Notes: generated by a model not told the origin, from the letters alone. Positions 10,615-22,390 are shown, counted from the first letter of the stretch. The stretch is 64,000 nt of DNA from Sodalis sp. dw_96 (GCF_018449575.1 NZ_JAAVUT010000009.1:62001-126000); one strand, 5' to 3'. Translations and numbers: made by a program.

Positions 10615-12369
10615 ATGACCCAGACATTTATTCCCGGTAAAGACGCCGCCCTCGAAGATTCCATCCAGCGGTTTTATCAACAATTGTCGGCGCTGGGTTT
10701 CAATATCGAAGAGGCCTCCTGGCTCAACCCGGTTCCCCATGTCTGGTCGGTGCATATCCGCGATCGCGACTGTCCCCTGTGTTTCACCAATGGCAAGGGC
10801 GCCAGTAAAAAAGCCGCGCTGGCCTCCGCTTTGGGGGAATATTTCGAACGGCTTTCCACCAATTATTTCTTTGCCGATTTTTATCTCGGCCACAGCATCG
10901 CCCAGGGCGATTTCGTGCATTATCCCAACGAAAAGTGGTTTCCCCTGCCCGCGGACGATACGCTGCCGAACGGCATATTGGACGACAGGCTGCGGGATTT
11001 TTACGATCCCGATCGGGCGTTAACCGCCGGCGCGCTGGTGGATTTGCAGTCCGGCAATACCGAGCGAGGTATCTGCGCCCTGCCGTTTATCCGCCAATCG
11101 GATCAGGCCGTTATTCATATCCCGATGAATATCATCGGCAATCTGTATGTTTCCAACGGCATGTCGGCGGGGAATACCGCCAATGAAGCCCGGGTGCAGG
11201 CATTGTCGGAAGTTTTTGAGCGCCATATCAAAAACCGCATTATCGCCGAATCCATCAGTCTGCCGCCCATACCCCAGACGGTGCTGGACCGCTATCCCGG
11301 CGTAGTGGCGGCCATTAGCCGCCTGGAAGAGGAAGGCTTTCCCATCTTCGCCTACGACGCCTCCCTGGGCGGGGAGTATCCGGTTATTTGCGTGGTGCTG
11401 TTTAATCCCGCCAACGGCACCTGCTTTGCCTCTTTCGGCGCCCATCCGGATTTCGGCGTGGCGCTGGAGCGTACCGTGACCGAGCTGTTACAAGGCCGCA
11501 GCCTGAAAGACCTGGATGTCTTTACCCCACCCACATTTGACGATGAGGAAGTGGCGGAGCAGACCAATCTGGAGACCCATTTCATCGATTCCAGCGGCCT
11601 GATTTCCTGGGATCTGTTTAGACAAGACGCCGACTATCCCTTTGTGGACTGGAGTTTCAGCGGCACCACCGGCGCCGAATTTACCGCCATGATGGACATT
11701 TTCCGGCAAAAGCAGGCAGAGGTCTATATCGCGGATTACGAACATCTCGGCGTGTATGCCTGCCGGATATTGGTGCCGGGCATGTCCGATATCTATCCTG
11801 CGGAGGATTTATTGTTCGCCAATAACACCATGGCCGCCCACTTGCGCGGCAGGTTGATCAACCTGCCGGACAGCCAATGGCCGCAGGAAGACTATTTGGC
11901 CCTCATTGAGCGGCTGGATGAAGAGGGGTTGGACGATTTTACCCGGGTACGCGAATTGCTGGGGCTGGCAACCGGTCGGGACAACGGCTGGTTCACTCTG
12001 CGGGTGGGAGAGTTAAAAGCCATGCTGGCTCTGGCGGGGGGCGATCACGGGCAAGCTCTGCTCTGGACAGAATGGACATTGGATTTCAATAGCTCGGTAT
12101 TTTCACCGCAGCGGGAAAATTACTACCGCTGTCTGCAAACGCTGCTGCTCGCCCGCGAATCCGGCCGGGATCCGGCACATTACCAAATCGCGTTTGAGCG
12201 CATGTACGGCGCCGCCACCCTCGAAAGCATCACCACCGCGCTACAGGGCAAGCAGTGCTTTGCCGGGTTAATGACTATTGATGACGATCTCCATGCGCTG
12301 CCGGCTCATCGCGCCCTACTGGCGGCTTATGAAAAATTGCAGTTGGCAAAACGCCGCTACTGGCGGTAG
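10615..12369 (+). CDS. ycaO: YcaO, ATP-binding protein for ribosomal S12 methylthiotransferase accessory function
   Basis: The 584-residue protein belongs to the YcaO superfamily (ATP-dependent cyclodehydratase-like fold). E. coli YcaO (586) is implicated in the RimO-dependent beta-methylthiolation of ribosomal protein S12. Conserved blocks include FTNGKGASKKAALASALGEY (about residues 62-81), SAGNTANEARVQALSEVFER and FGAHPDFGVALERTVTELLQ, which contribute to the nucleotide/Mg site in this family. The ATG at 10615 was chosen over an upstream in-frame start because the product begins MTQTFIPGKDAALEDS exactly as in E. coli. The ycaP gene that lies nearby in K-12 is absent. Confidence 0.95.
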   Translation: MTQTFIPGKDAALEDSIQRFYQQLSALGFNIEEASWLNPVPHVWSVHIRDRDCPLCFTNGKGASKKAALASALGEYFERLSTNYFFADFYLGHSIAQGDFVHYPNEKWFPLPADDTLPNGILDDRLRDFYDPDRALTAGALVDLQSGNTERGICALPFIRQSDQAVIHIPMNIIGNLYVSNGMSAGNTANEARVQALSEVFERHIKNRIIAESISLPPIPQTVLDRYPGVVAAISRLEEEGFPIFAYDASLGGEYPVICVVLFNPANGTCFASFGAHPDFGVALERTVTELLQGRSLKDLDVFTPPTFDDEEVAEQTNLETHFIDSSGLISWDLFRQDADYPFVDWSFSGTTGAEFTAMMDIFRQKQAEVYIADYEHLGVYACRILVPGMSDIYPAEDLLFANNTMAAHLRGRLINLPDSQWPQEDYLALIERLDEEGLDDFTRVRELLGLATGRDNGWFTLRVGELKAMLALAGGDHGQALLWTEWTLDFNSSVFSPQRENYYRCLQTLLLARESGRDPAHYQIAFERMYGAATLESITTALQGKQCFAGLMTIDDDLHALPAHRALLAAYEKLQLAKRRYWR

Positions 12370-12426
12370 GATCCCGGAGCCGAACGGGCAGGCTACTCCC
12401 CCGCCGCTGCGGTCAGGCGGGGGGAT

Positions 12427-12582
12427 GTACCCTAAATAATTCGCGTTTCAGCAAGGCGGCAACGCAGCGACAAATCTGTCTGGAACAGATTTGAACTGTG
12501 CTTGCGCTGGCCCAAAGGGGCGAGGCCCATGGCGGGGCCGAGTATCGCCAACGCATCTGTAACTTGAAGCATGACGAGTATC
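12427..12582. repeat. ERIC-type element with a non-standard core
   Basis: The ends (TACCCTAAATAATTCG and AACTTGAAGCATGACGAGTAT) and the flanking CAGCAAGGCGGCAACG are ERIC-like. The centre is replaced by a perfect palindrome AAATCTGT/ACAGATTT at 12472-12492 and a G+C-rich stem of GGCCC/GGGGCC type. Total length is about 155 bp, against about 127 for a standard ERIC. It lies just downstream of ycaO; an additional G+C-rich stem with no T-run (12397-12425) precedes it. Confidence 0.7.
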
Positions 12583-12880
12583 AGTAAAATTAATTTAACA
12601 ATCATGATGGGACATCGGGTCCAATAACCCTCCTAAAATCATGCCTTTATTTTGCCCCGGAAGATTTTGCCGATTATTTCAGCACCAGGGTAGAAATATA
12701 ATGCTCGCCAAGGTTCCAATAAATGGTTTATTGTTACTGTGAAGTAAAAATATAATATGCTTGACGGCGCCACTGAAACAATATGGCTTTATTCGGCGTT
12801 ATTCATTAACGTACGGAATAGTGCAAAAAATGCCGTTTTCAAATCTTTATGTAATTATTAAAATTTATTTTTAACTTCTT

Positions 12881-12893
12881 TATCAATGAGTTA
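12881..12893 (+). promoter_or_regulatory. candidate IHF site upstream of focA
   Basis: TATCAATGAGTTA fits the IHF consensus WATCAA-N4-TTR at every position and has an A+T-rich flank on its 5' side, as IHF sites usually do. It lies about 65 bp upstream of the FNR box. The E. coli pfl promoters are known to be IHF-influenced, so the placement is credible, but such short matches also occur by chance. Confidence 0.45.
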
Positions 12894-12946
12894 GAACTAT
12901 TTTAGCCTATATCCCCTACCTAAAAGGCCGTTAAGTTTGGCCCATT

Positions 12947-12995
12947 ATGATCCAAGTCAATTTTTGCTCTATACTGCTTTGTTAGAATTACAACG
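12947..12995 (+). promoter_or_regulatory. FNR-dependent promoter of focA-pflB
   Basis: ATGATCCAAGTCAA at 12947-12960 matches the FNR palindrome TTGAT-N4-ATCAA at 8 of 10 defined bases. TAGAAT at 12983-12988 is a 5/6 match to the -10 hexamer. If transcription starts near 12995 the FNR box is centred at -41.5, the class II activator position. This agrees with anaerobic control of focA-pfl in E. coli. The A+T-rich stretch 12590-12946 probably holds additional upstream promoters; I see no gene in it. Confidence 0.7.
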
Positions 12996-13021
12996 TTTAT
13001 TTATTCACCGAGAGAGTTAGT

Positions 13022-13879
13022 GTGAAAGCTGACAACCCATTTGATTTACTCTTACCTGCCGCCATGGCAAAAGTCGCTGAAGAAGCCGGCGTTTATAAAG
13101 CAACCAAACAACCGGCAAAAACGTTTTTCCTGGCGATAACCGCAGGTGTATTCATCTCCATAGCTTTCGCTTTTTATATAACTGCTACCACCGGTACCTC
13201 CGCCATGCCTTACGGCATTGCCAAATTGGTTGGCGGGGTGTGTTTCTCTTTAGGCTTAATGCTGGTGGTGGTTTGCGGCGCCGACCTGTTTACTTCAACG
13301 GTGCTGATTATGGTGGCGAAGGCCAGCGGACGCATCACCTGGGGACAATTGGCGCGTAATTGGGTCAACGTTTATATCGGCAACTTTGTCGGCGCGTTGA
13401 TCTTCGTGGCCCTTATCTGGTTCTCCGGGGAGCATATGGTCGCCAACGGCGGCTGGGGCTTGAACGTTTTACAAACTGCCGACCATAAAGTGCACCATAC
13501 GTTTCTCGAGGCGGTTTGTCTTGGGATTCTGGCGAATCTGCTGGTCTGTCTGGCGGTGTGGATGAGTTATTCCGGCCGTAGCCTGATGGATAAAATGTTT
13601 GCCATGATATTCCCTGTCGCGATGTTTGTTTCAAGTGGTTTTGAGCATAGCATCGCCAATATGTTTATGATCCCCATGGGTATTGTCATCAAGAATTTTG
13701 CTGGTCCGGAATTCTGGCAAGCCATCGGGATGGCGCCCGATCAGTTTTCACACCTTACCGTAAGCAACTTTATTATCGACAACCTGATTCCGGTCACGAT
13801 TGGCAACATCATCGGTGGGGGGTTACTGGTAGGGTTAACATATTGGGTAATTTATCTGCGCGGTGGAAATAACCATTAA
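13022..13879 (+). CDS. focA: formate channel FocA
   Basis: The 285-residue inner-membrane protein of the FNT family forms a pentameric channel that moves formate in and out during fermentation. Six helices and family motifs are present, e.g. [10 protein letters not shown] and the periplasmic [20 protein letters not shown] region with the conserved histidine ([12 protein letters not shown]). The start is GTG at 13022, giving [15 protein letters not shown] as in E. coli. pflB follows after 56 bp, the standard focA-pflB operon. Confidence 0.98.
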   Translation: MKADNPFDLLLPAAMAKVAEEAGVYKATKQPAKTFFLAITAGVFISIAFAFYITATTGTSAMPYGIAKLVGGVCFSLGLMLVVVCGADLFTSTVLIMVAKASGRITWGQLARNWVNVYIGNFVGALIFVALIWFSGEHMVANGGWGLNVLQTADHKVHHTFLEAVCLGILANLLVCLAVWMSYSGRSLMDKMFAMIFPVAMFVSSGFEHSIANMFMIPMGIVIKNFAGPEFWQAIGMAPDQFSHLTVSNFIIDNLIPVTIGNIIGGGLLVGLTYWVIYLRGGNNH

Positions 13880-13935
13880 TTTGGTCCGCCGTGAAGCCGG
13901 GTTTTAAGAAATCCACATTAGAAGGTAGGTATAAA

Positions 13936-16218
13936 ATGACCGATCTGAACACAAAACTAGCCACTGCTTGGGAAGGTTTCAGCAAGGGCGACTGGCAGAA
14001 TGAAGTCAATGTTCGTGACTTTATCCAAAAAAACTATACTCCTTATGAAGGCAACGAAGCCTTCCTGGCGGGTGCTACTCCCGCCACTACCGCCCTTTGG
14101 GCCAAAGTAATGGAAGGTATCAAAACCGAAAACCGCACCCATGCGCCGGTGGATTTTGATACTGACGTTGCTGCTACCATTACTTCTCATGACGCCGGCT
14201 ATATCAATAAAAGCCAGGAAAAAATCGTCGGCCTGCAAACTGATGCACCGTTGAAACGCGCCATTATCCCGTTCGGCGGCATCAAGATGGTTGAAAGCTC
14301 CTGCAAAGCATACGATCGCGAGTTGGACCCGCAACTGAAGAAAATCTTCACCGAATACCGTAAAACCCATAACCAGGGTGTATTCGATGTTTATACTCCC
14401 GATATCCTGAAATGCCGTAAGACCGGTGCCTTGACCGGCCTGCCGGATGCCTATGGCCGTGGCCGCATCATCGGCGATTACCGTCGTATCGCGCTGTACG
14501 GTATCGACTACCTGATGAAAGACAAATTCGCCCAGTTCACCTCTTTGCAAAGCAAACTGGAAAACGGCGAAGATCTGGAAGCCACCATCCGTCTGCGTGA
14601 AGAAATCGCCGACCAGCATCGCGCTTTGGCGCAAATCAAAGAAATGGCCGCCAAATACGGCTGCGATATTTCCGTCCCGGCAACCAGCGCGCAAGAAGCA
14701 GTTCAATGGACTTATTTCGGCTACCTGGCCGCGGTTAAATCCCAGAACGGCGCCGCCATGTCCTTCGGTCGTACTTCCACGTTCCTGGATATCTTCATCG
14801 AACGTGATTTGAAAGCCGGCAAAATCAACGAAGAACAGGCTCAGGAATTGATTGACCATCTGGTCATGAAACTGCGTATGGTCCGTTTCCTGCGTACCCC
14901 TGAATATGACGAACTGTTCTCCGGCGACCCGATTTGGGCGACTGAATCACTGGGCGGTATGGGCGTAGACGGCCGTACCCTGGTGACCAAAAACAGCTTC
15001 CGTTTCCTGAACACCCTTTACACCATGGGGCCAGCTCCGGAACCGAACATGACTATCCTGTGGTCGGAAAGATTGCCGATCAGCTGGAAGAAATTCACCG
15101 CCAAGGTTTCCATCGATACCTCTTCCGTACAGTATGAAAACGATGACCTGATGCGTCCCGATTTCAACAATGACGATTATGCCATTGCCTGTTGCGTAAG
15201 CCCGATGGTTGTCGGCAAACAAATGCAGTTCTTCGGCGCCCGCGCCAACCTGGCTAAGATGGTCCTGTACGCAATCAACGGCGGCATGGATGAAAAAGCC
15301 AAAATCCAGGTCGGTCCTAAAACCACACCGATTTCCGATGCGGTTCTGGACTACGATACCGTGCTCAAGAGCATGGATCACTTCATGGATTGGCTGGCCA
15401 AACAGTATGTCACTGCGCTGAACATCATCCATTATATGCATGATAAATACAGCTACGAAGCATCGCTGATGGCGCTGCATGACCGTGATGTATATCGCAC
15501 CATGGCTTGCGGCATCGCCGGTTTGTCCGTCGCCGCCGACTCCCTGTCCGCCATCAAGTATGCCAAGGTTAAACCGATACGTGATGCTGAAGGCATGGCT
15601 GTCGATTTCGACATTGAAGGCGAATACCCGCAGTTCGGTAACAACGACTCACGCGTCGATGATATCGCTTGCGACCTGGTTGAACGTTTCATGAAGAAAA
15701 TTCAGAAGCTGCCGACCTACCGTGGCGCGGTACCGACCCAGTCTATCCTTACCATCACCTCTAACGTGGTTTACGGTAAGAAGACCGGTAACACCCCTGA
15801 CGGACGTCGTTCAGGCGCACCGTTCGGACCTGGTGCCAACCCGATGCACGGTCGTGACCAGAAAGGCGCTGTCGCTTCTCTGACCTCCGTTGCCAAACTG
15901 CCGTTTGCCTATGCAAAAGACGGTATTTCTTACACCTTCTCCATCGTGCCTAAAGCACTGGGCAAGGATGACGATGTACGTAGAGCCAACCTGGCAGGTT
16001 TGATGGACGGTTACTTCCATCATGAAGCCGGTGTGGAAGGCGGTCAGCATCTGAACGTCAACGTGATGAACCGTGAAATGCTGCTGGCAGCCATGGAACA
16101 TCCGGAAGATTACCCGAACCTGACCATCCGTGTGTCTGGTTATGCGGTACGCTTCAATTCATTGACCAAAGAACAGCAGAAGGACGTCATCACCCGTACT
16201 TTCACGGCGTCGATGTAA
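13936..16218 (+). CDS. pflB: formate acetyltransferase (pyruvate formate-lyase)
   Basis: The 760-residue glycyl-radical enzyme cleaves pyruvate plus CoA to acetyl-CoA and formate without oxygen. The catalytic cysteine pair lies in [12 protein letters not shown] (about residues 419-420) and the glycyl-radical loop [12 protein letters not shown] near residue 735. Length is identical to E. coli PflB. The ATG at 13936 follows GAAGGTAGGT and matches the family N-terminus [15 protein letters not shown]; an upstream in-frame start at 13891 would only add a non-conserved leader. Codon usage is visibly biased as in highly expressed genes. Activated by PflA, encoded next. Confidence 0.99.
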   Translation: MTDLNTKLATAWEGFSKGDWQNEVNVRDFIQKNYTPYEGNEAFLAGATPATTALWAKVMEGIKTENRTHAPVDFDTDVAATITSHDAGYINKSQEKIVGLQTDAPLKRAIIPFGGIKMVESSCKAYDRELDPQLKKIFTEYRKTHNQGVFDVYTPDILKCRKTGALTGLPDAYGRGRIIGDYRRIALYGIDYLMKDKFAQFTSLQSKLENGEDLEATIRLREEIADQHRALAQIKEMAAKYGCDISVPATSAQEAVQWTYFGYLAAVKSQNGAAMSFGRTSTFLDIFIERDLKAGKINEEQAQELIDHLVMKLRMVRFLRTPEYDELFSGDPIWATESLGGMGVDGRTLVTKNSFRFLNTLYTMGPAPEPNMTILWSERLPISWKKFTAKVSIDTSSVQYENDDLMRPDFNNDDYAIACCVSPMVVGKQMQFFGARANLAKMVLYAINGGMDEKAKIQVGPKTTPISDAVLDYDTVLKSMDHFMDWLAKQYVTALNIIHYMHDKYSYEASLMALHDRDVYRTMACGIAGLSVAADSLSAIKYAKVKPIRDAEGMAVDFDIEGEYPQFGNNDSRVDDIACDLVERFMKKIQKLPTYRGAVPTQSILTITSNVVYGKKTGNTPDGRRSGAPFGPGANPMHGRDQKGAVASLTSVAKLPFAYAKDGISYTFSIVPKALGKDDDVRRANLAGLMDGYFHHEAGVEGGQHLNVNVMNREMLLAAMEHPEDYPNLTIRVSGYAVRFNSLTKEQQKDVITRTFTASM

Positions 16219-16250
16219 TTTCCCTCACCGTCTGAAAAGGCGTAAAATAA

Positions 16251-16277
16251 AGGCTCCACGGAAGTGGGGCCTTTTTA
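16251..16277 (+). terminator. terminator after pflB
   Basis: The stem AGGCTCCAC/GTGGGGCCT (one T-G pair, loop GGAA) runs into TTTTT. It sits 33 bp after the pflB stop and separates focA-pflB from pflA, so pflA probably has its own promoter in 16278-16431, possibly with some readthrough. Confidence 0.85.
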
Positions 16278-16431
16278 TCACCTGCACCGGCTGATTGTCA
16301 GCACGTTCAGGTCAGTATGTTTTGTCTGAAAGCGTTATTTTAAGCCTATAGGCAGATTATAAGCATAGAAGCCTTTAAGCATAGAGGCTCAGCCAAAACA
16401 CACTTCCCGCAAAGATGGAGAAAACCCCGCA

Positions 16432-17172
16432 ATGTCAGTACTTGGTCGCATCCATTCGTTTGAATCCTGTGGTACCGTCGATGGCCCGGGCATTCGTTTT
16501 ATCATTTTCTTCCAGGGCTGCCTGCTGCGTTGCCTTTACTGCCACAATCGCGATACTTGGGATTTGCACGCCGGACGCGAAATTTCCGTTGAAGAGATCA
16601 TGAAAGAGGTAGTGACCTACCGGCATTTTATGAATGCCTCCGGCGGCGGCGTCACCGCGTCCGGCGGTGAGGCGATTTTACAGGCCGAATTCGTTCGCGA
16701 CTGGTTTCGTGCCTGCCATGCCGAGGGCATCAATACCTGCCTTGACACCAACGGCTACGTGCGGCGTTATGACGAGGTGATTGATCAACTGCTGGATGTG
16801 ACCGACCTGGTGATGCTCGATATCAAGGAAATGAACGATGATATCCATCAGAACCTGGTGGGTGTATCCAACCACCGCGTACTGGATTTCGCCCGCTATC
16901 TGCAAAAAATCAACAAGCGCACCTGGCTGCGGTATGTAGTGGTGCCGGGTTGGTCCGATGACGATAAATCGGTACATATGCTGGGTGAATTCACCAAGGA
17001 TATGGCCAATATCGAAAAAATCGAATTGCTTCCCTACCATGAGCTGGGTAAACATAAATGGATAGCCATGGGTGAAGAATACAAGCTCGAAGGGGTAAAC
17101 CCCCCGACCACGGAAAACATGGAGCACGTAAAAGCTATTTTGGCCGGTTACGGCCATAAAGTGATGTATTAA
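16432..17172 (+). CDS. pflA: pyruvate formate-lyase 1-activating enzyme
   Basis: The 246-residue radical-SAM enzyme installs the glycyl radical on PflB. The [4Fe-4S] cluster motif CLLRCLYC gives cysteines 30, 34 and 37 (CxxxCxxC). The GGE-type SAM motif appears in [14 protein letters not shown]. Length equals E. coli PflA. It lies 213 bp after pflB behind a terminator. The 252 bp after it (17173-17424) show no gene and no clear terminator; they should hold the promoter of the next gene. Confidence 0.98.
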   Translation: MSVLGRIHSFESCGTVDGPGIRFIIFFQGCLLRCLYCHNRDTWDLHAGREISVEEIMKEVVTYRHFMNASGGGVTASGGEAILQAEFVRDWFRACHAEGINTCLDTNGYVRRYDEVIDQLLDVTDLVMLDIKEMNDDIHQNLVGVSNHRVLDFARYLQKINKRTWLRYVVVPGWSDDDKSVHMLGEFTKDMANIEKIELLPYHELGKHKWIAMGEEYKLEGVNPPTTENMEHVKAILAGYGHKVMY

Positions 17173-17424
17173 TTTATGCCCCCCTGTCCGTTATAATAAC
17201 TTATTTCCCAAACCATTCCTCCGTTCACCCTGCCGGGACCTGTTTCGGCGGGGCTGGTGTCCCGCCTGGGACGGTCCCTTTCCCCCTCGCCTATTGTCAA
17301 CCCTATTGTCAGCAAACATCCCCTTTATTACATGTTTACTTACCAAACTGACCTATTTTTTCCAGAGAACTTTTTAGTGATGACGTATTATGATGGCTTT
17401 GGCAAATGATATGATCGCTAACTT

Positions 17425-19167
17425 ATGAAAGCAGCAGAAATTAAAACCGCGCACTGGCGGGAAGTGTGGCAGTTGATAAAGCCCTTTTGGCGTTCCGAGG
17501 AAAAGTGGCGGGCCTGGGGAATGCTGGCGGTGATCGTTTTCCTCTCATTAACCACGGTGTATATCAGCGTTCTCTTTAACCAATGGAATCGGGTATTTTA
17601 CGATGCGTTGCAGAATAAAAATTTCCCGGTGTTTAAAAGCCAGCTGGTCTATTTTACCTGGCTGGCGCTGATATTCATCGTTATCTCCATCTATAAAATC
17701 TACCTGACCCAGGGCCTGCAAATGTACTGGCGGCGCTGGATGACCCGGCAATATATGGATAAGTGGTTACAACACCACGTTTATTATCATACCGAGCAGC
17801 AACAGACCGTAGATAACCCCGATCAGCGTATTGCTGAAGATCTTAACGCGCTCACCAGCGGCACGCTGTCGCTGTCGCTGGGTTTGCTCTCAAGCGTCGT
17901 GACGTTTGTCTCGTTCATTTCCATTCTCTGGTCGGTGAGCGGTCCCATATCCGTTACCCTGAGCGGGCATCTTTTTACCATACCCGGTTATATGGTGTGG
18001 TTTGCCATATTATATGCCGGACTGGGATCGTTATTGATTTGGAAGGTGGGCAGGCCGCTGGTGCGTTTGGGTTTTGAACAGGAAAGATATGAGGCGAATT
18101 TTCGTTTTGGCCTGATCCGTATCCGTGAAAATAATGACGCCATTGCGCTTTACCAGGGTGAGCCGCGGGAAGCCAAGCAATTGGATGGCCGGTTTGAATC
18201 CATTCGGGCCAATTGGTGGTCCATTATGCGGGTTAGCCGGCGACTGAATGTGGCCAGTAATTTTTACGGCCAGTTTGCCATTATCTTCCCAATTCTGGTG
18301 GCGGCACCTCGTTATTTTTCGGGCGCCATCCAGCTCGGCACCCTGATGCAAATCTCTTCGGCGTTCGGCGAGATTCAAGGGGCGTTGTCCTGGTTTATCG
18401 ATGCCTTTAATCAGTTGGCCAGTTGGAAAGCCTGCATTAACCGGCTGGCGGGATTTAATGCCGCGGTGGAACGTCACAGCAGCCAGAATACCGACATCGT
18501 GCGTCAGCCCACTGACGGCGATGCGTTGGTATTGTCGGATTTGACGCTCACCATCCCCACCGGTCGGGCGCTGTTCCATGGGGCGACCCAGTCCATTGCG
18601 CCGGGTGAGAAGGTGTTGATAGTCGGTCCGTCCGGCTGCGGTAAATCCACGCTGCTGCGCGCCATTGCCGGTATTTGGCCCTATGGCTCGGGGGGTATCG
18701 GGTTGCAAACCGGCATGAAAGTACTGTTTTTACCCCAGCGCAGTTATATCCCTATCGGCAGTTTGCAGGGGGCGTTGTGTTATCCGGAAGCGCCGGATCA
18801 TTTCACCCGGGAGCAGATGCTCCTGATGCTGGATGAGTGCCATCTGACCCATTTGCAGCCCATGTTGGACAAAGAACTTAACTGGAGTCATTGGTTATCC
18901 CCCGGCGAGCAGCAGAGGCTGGCATTTGCCCGGGCGCTGTTGATTAAGCCGGATATTCTGTTTCTGGATGAGGCCACCAGCGCGCTGGACGATGAGAACG
19001 AGCAGTTGATGTATCGGCTGCTGACGGAGACCCTGCCGGACGTGACGTTGGTAAGCGTGGCCCATCGCAACAGCGTTGCCCGCTATCATACCCGCTGCTG
19101 GCGTTTCGAACGTCAGAGTGAAGAGGACTGTGCGGTGCTCAATCTCAGTCAGTTGCCGGCTGCATAG
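17425..19167 (+). CDS. SbmA/BacA-type ABC transporter, YddA-like fused permease/ATPase
   Basis: The 580-residue protein has an N-terminal SbmA/BacA-like membrane domain (about residues 25-330, with FNQWNRVFYDALQNKNFPVF and the TVDNPDQRIAEDL motif) and a C-terminal ABC ATPase domain with Walker A GPSGCGKST (about 400), the variant signature LSPGEQQRL (about 491) and Walker [13 protein letters not shown]. This is the architecture of E. coli YddA and related exporters; the substrate is unknown, and relatives handle peptides or cobalamin-like compounds. It is not found at this locus in E. coli, where other genes lie between pflA and ycaD. It has no obvious partner gene. A tandem repeat array begins 8 bp after its stop. 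Confidence 0.85.
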   Translation: MKAAEIKTAHWREVWQLIKPFWRSEEKWRAWGMLAVIVFLSLTTVYISVLFNQWNRVFYDALQNKNFPVFKSQLVYFTWLALIFIVISIYKIYLTQGLQMYWRRWMTRQYMDKWLQHHVYYHTEQQQTVDNPDQRIAEDLNALTSGTLSLSLGLLSSVVTFVSFISILWSVSGPISVTLSGHLFTIPGYMVWFAILYAGLGSLLIWKVGRPLVRLGFEQERYEANFRFGLIRIRENNDAIALYQGEPREAKQLDGRFESIRANWWSIMRVSRRLNVASNFYGQFAIIFPILVAAPRYFSGAIQLGTLMQISSAFGEIQGALSWFIDAFNQLASWKACINRLAGFNAAVERHSSQNTDIVRQPTDGDALVLSDLTLTIPTGRALFHGATQSIAPGEKVLIVGPSGCGKSTLLRAIAGIWPYGSGGIGLQTGMKVLFLPQRSYIPIGSLQGALCYPEAPDHFTREQMLLMLDECHLTHLQPMLDKELNWSHWLSPGEQQRLAFARALLIKPDILFLDEATSALDDENEQLMYRLLTETLPDVTLVSVAHRNSVARYHTRCWRFERQSEEDCAVLNLSQLPAA

Positions 19168-19175
19168 CGCCAGCG

Positions 19176-19500
19176 CTTAACCGTGCCATGTGGCGACTCG
19201 GGCAGACATAAAAACACGCCCGCTTTGACCACACTGGCGCGCTCTATCTTTAACACGTTCGTTGCATAATCGGTGATCGCGGGCCTAGCGTGCCATGTGG
19301 CGCTCCGGCGGGGCGGAAAAACCACGCCCGCTTCGACCACATTGGCGCGCTCTCCCTTTAACACGCCTGGTTTAAGCTTCAGTGATAGCGGGCCTAGCGT
19401 GCCATGTGGTTCTCCGGCGGGTGGACAAACCACGCCCGCTTAGACCACATTGGCACGCTCTCCCCTAACAGGCCCGATTCACGCCAGGGTGATAGCGGCC
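19176..19500. repeat. tandem inverted-repeat array, three copies (covarying family)
   Basis: Three units of 103-109 bp lie at 19176-19278, 19279-19387 and 19388-19494, followed by a truncated start at 19495. Each unit holds an outer stem and an inner stem. In the middle unit the outer arms are AGCGTGCCATGTGG (19287-19300) and CCACATTGGCGCGCT (19337-19351); the inner stem pairs GGCGGG-type with CGCCCGC sequence around an A-rich loop. A roughly 35-bp linker beginning TTTAACA joins units. The array fills the gap between the convergent ABC transporter and ycaD. No T-run follows, so it is not a simple terminator. Related copies are at 35.2-35.7 and 46.1-46.4 kb. Confidence 0.85.
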
Positions 19501-19526
19501 GAGGCCGTGGGGTGTTTTTGTGGATG

Positions 19527-20672
19527 TCAGGCGGTGGTGACCGGGGTATGATGCCTATTCGCTTTGCGCAGCAGCATCACCAGATATAACAGGGCCACCG
19601 CCGCGATGATCACAAACAGCCATTGGTCCGAGTAGCGTTGCATCAGCATGGCGGTCATGCTTGGGCCCACCAGGCTGCCGATGGTGTAGCTTAGCAGCAG
19701 GGCCTGGTTCATCGCCACCAGTTCATGGTTGGGCACCTTCTCGCAGGCCCAGGACATGGCCACCGGATAAAGGGTGAACCCCGAACAACCCAGCAGGAAC
19801 AGCGCCGGAACCATGGCGGCGTCGTTCAGCATCCATAGGCTGCCGATAATCACCATGAAGACCTGTACCCGCAGTATCATTAAACGCCCGAAGCGGTCCG
19901 CCAACCGGCCCACCGGCCATTGCCCCACGATACCCGCGCTCACCAGCAGCGCCATCCAGTAACCGACCTTGCCGTCGCTGAATCCCTGGTGCGACAGGTA
20001 GAGCGGCATCAGGCCGTAAAGCGATCCCAGCACCACGCCCGAGATGATGCAGCCGTTGATACCCAGTCGGGCATTGCGACGCAGCAACATCGGCCAGACG
20101 GGAACTCTGGGGGCATCGGTGCCCTGGCCGTCAATGCGATTGAACAGCAGCGGCAGCACCGCCACAATCATCAGCGTGGTCACCCAGGGCAGTACCGCCA
20201 TTAACGCGGTGGATACGCCGCTCAGTAACAGCTGGCCGATAACCGTGCCCATGTAATAAACCATCATATAGGCGGCCAGCAGCTGTCCGCGGGTGTGTAT
20301 CGTACCGCGCCGCATCAGGGCGCTTTCCACCACCACCCACACCAGGGCGCAGGCGATGCCGGCCACAAACCGGCATAACAGCCAACTGCCGAAATCTATG
20401 GTTAAACCCAGCCCAAGGGTAGCGACGGCAAACAGCACGCAGGAGAAATGATAGCTGCGATTGAAGCCAACCCGTTTGATCAGCGCCCCGGCCAGCAGGG
20501 TTCCCACCAGGTTACCGGTGAAATAGGACGACCCCACCAGCCCGATTTGCCAGGTAGGCAGCGACTCATGGGACAGCCACAGAGGAACCAACGTATTGAG
20601 CACCGCAATGGAAACGGTCAACGACAACAGCCCGGTAAGCAGCATCACCACCGGGCGGGAATAGACGGACAT
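19527..20672 (-). CDS. ycaD: MFS transporter YcaD
   Basis: The 381-residue protein has twelve predicted membrane helices and the MFS loop motif [13 protein letters not shown] between helices 8 and 9 region. It matches the E. coli YcaD family throughout; substrate unknown. Synteny with serS is kept, but the dmsABC and ycaC genes that separate ycaD from serS in K-12 are missing. The upstream gap 20673-21034 contains a short ERIC-type palindrome. Confidence 0.9.
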   Translation of the reverse strand: MSVYSRPVVMLLTGLLSLTVSIAVLNTLVPLWLSHESLPTWQIGLVGSSYFTGNLVGTLLAGALIKRVGFNRSYHFSCVLFAVATLGLGLTIDFGSWLLCRFVAGIACALVWVVVESALMRRGTIHTRGQLLAAYMMVYYMGTVIGQLLLSGVSTALMAVLPWVTTLMIVAVLPLLFNRIDGQGTDAPRVPVWPMLLRRNARLGINGCIISGVVLGSLYGLMPLYLSHQGFSDGKVGYWMALLVSAGIVGQWPVGRLADRFGRLMILRVQVFMVIIGSLWMLNDAAMVPALFLLGCSGFTLYPVAMSWACEKVPNHELVAMNQALLLSYTIGSLVGPSMTAMLMQRYSDQWLFVIIAAVALLYLVMLLRKANRHHTPVTTA

Positions 20673-20825
20673 AGGATAAAAACCGGACTCAAAATGCAGA
20701 AATTACGCGCATCATGCCACCAGGGCGTTAAAAGTCAATCGGGCTGAATTTACGTCAGCATTTTTTGCAATCTTTCAGCTTAGAGGTTCGCTGTGCTTAA
20801 GAACATAAGAAATGAGATTGCGATG

Positions 20826-20892
20826 ATATGCCCGTCATACTTCGAGTTGCAGGTGCGTTGGCTTTCCTGCAACTCGAATTAGTTTAGGTATA
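20826..20892. repeat. short ERIC-type palindrome
   Basis: A 67-bp inverted repeat reads ATATGCCCGTCATACTTCG ... TAGTTTAGGTATA with inner arms CGAGTTGCAGG and CCTGCAACTCG almost adjacent. Only ERIC terminal sequence is present. The rest of the gap 20673-21034 shows three GACCGATG-like short direct repeats near 20985-21015 and no gene. Confidence 0.75.
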
Positions 20893-21034
20893 CGTTTCGC
20901 GGATGGAGGAAGGCGCGCGGAAGAATAGGGGAAACGCCTGGTAAAGACTTAACGCAGCCTATAAGCCGGAAAACGGCCATCATCCTTGATGACCGATGAC
21001 CGATGGCTGCTGACCGATAGCTGGCGTTCAGACT

Positions 21035-22390
<1,356 letters not shown>

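Noticed and set aside
12397-12425. G+C-rich stem after ycaO as terminator
   Set aside because: The stem CCCCCGCC/GGCGGGGG is good but no T-run follows, so intrinsic termination is not supported.
13957-14859. 300-codon frame antisense to pflB
   Set aside because: Shadow of the pflB codon bias; pflB is complete and conserved throughout.
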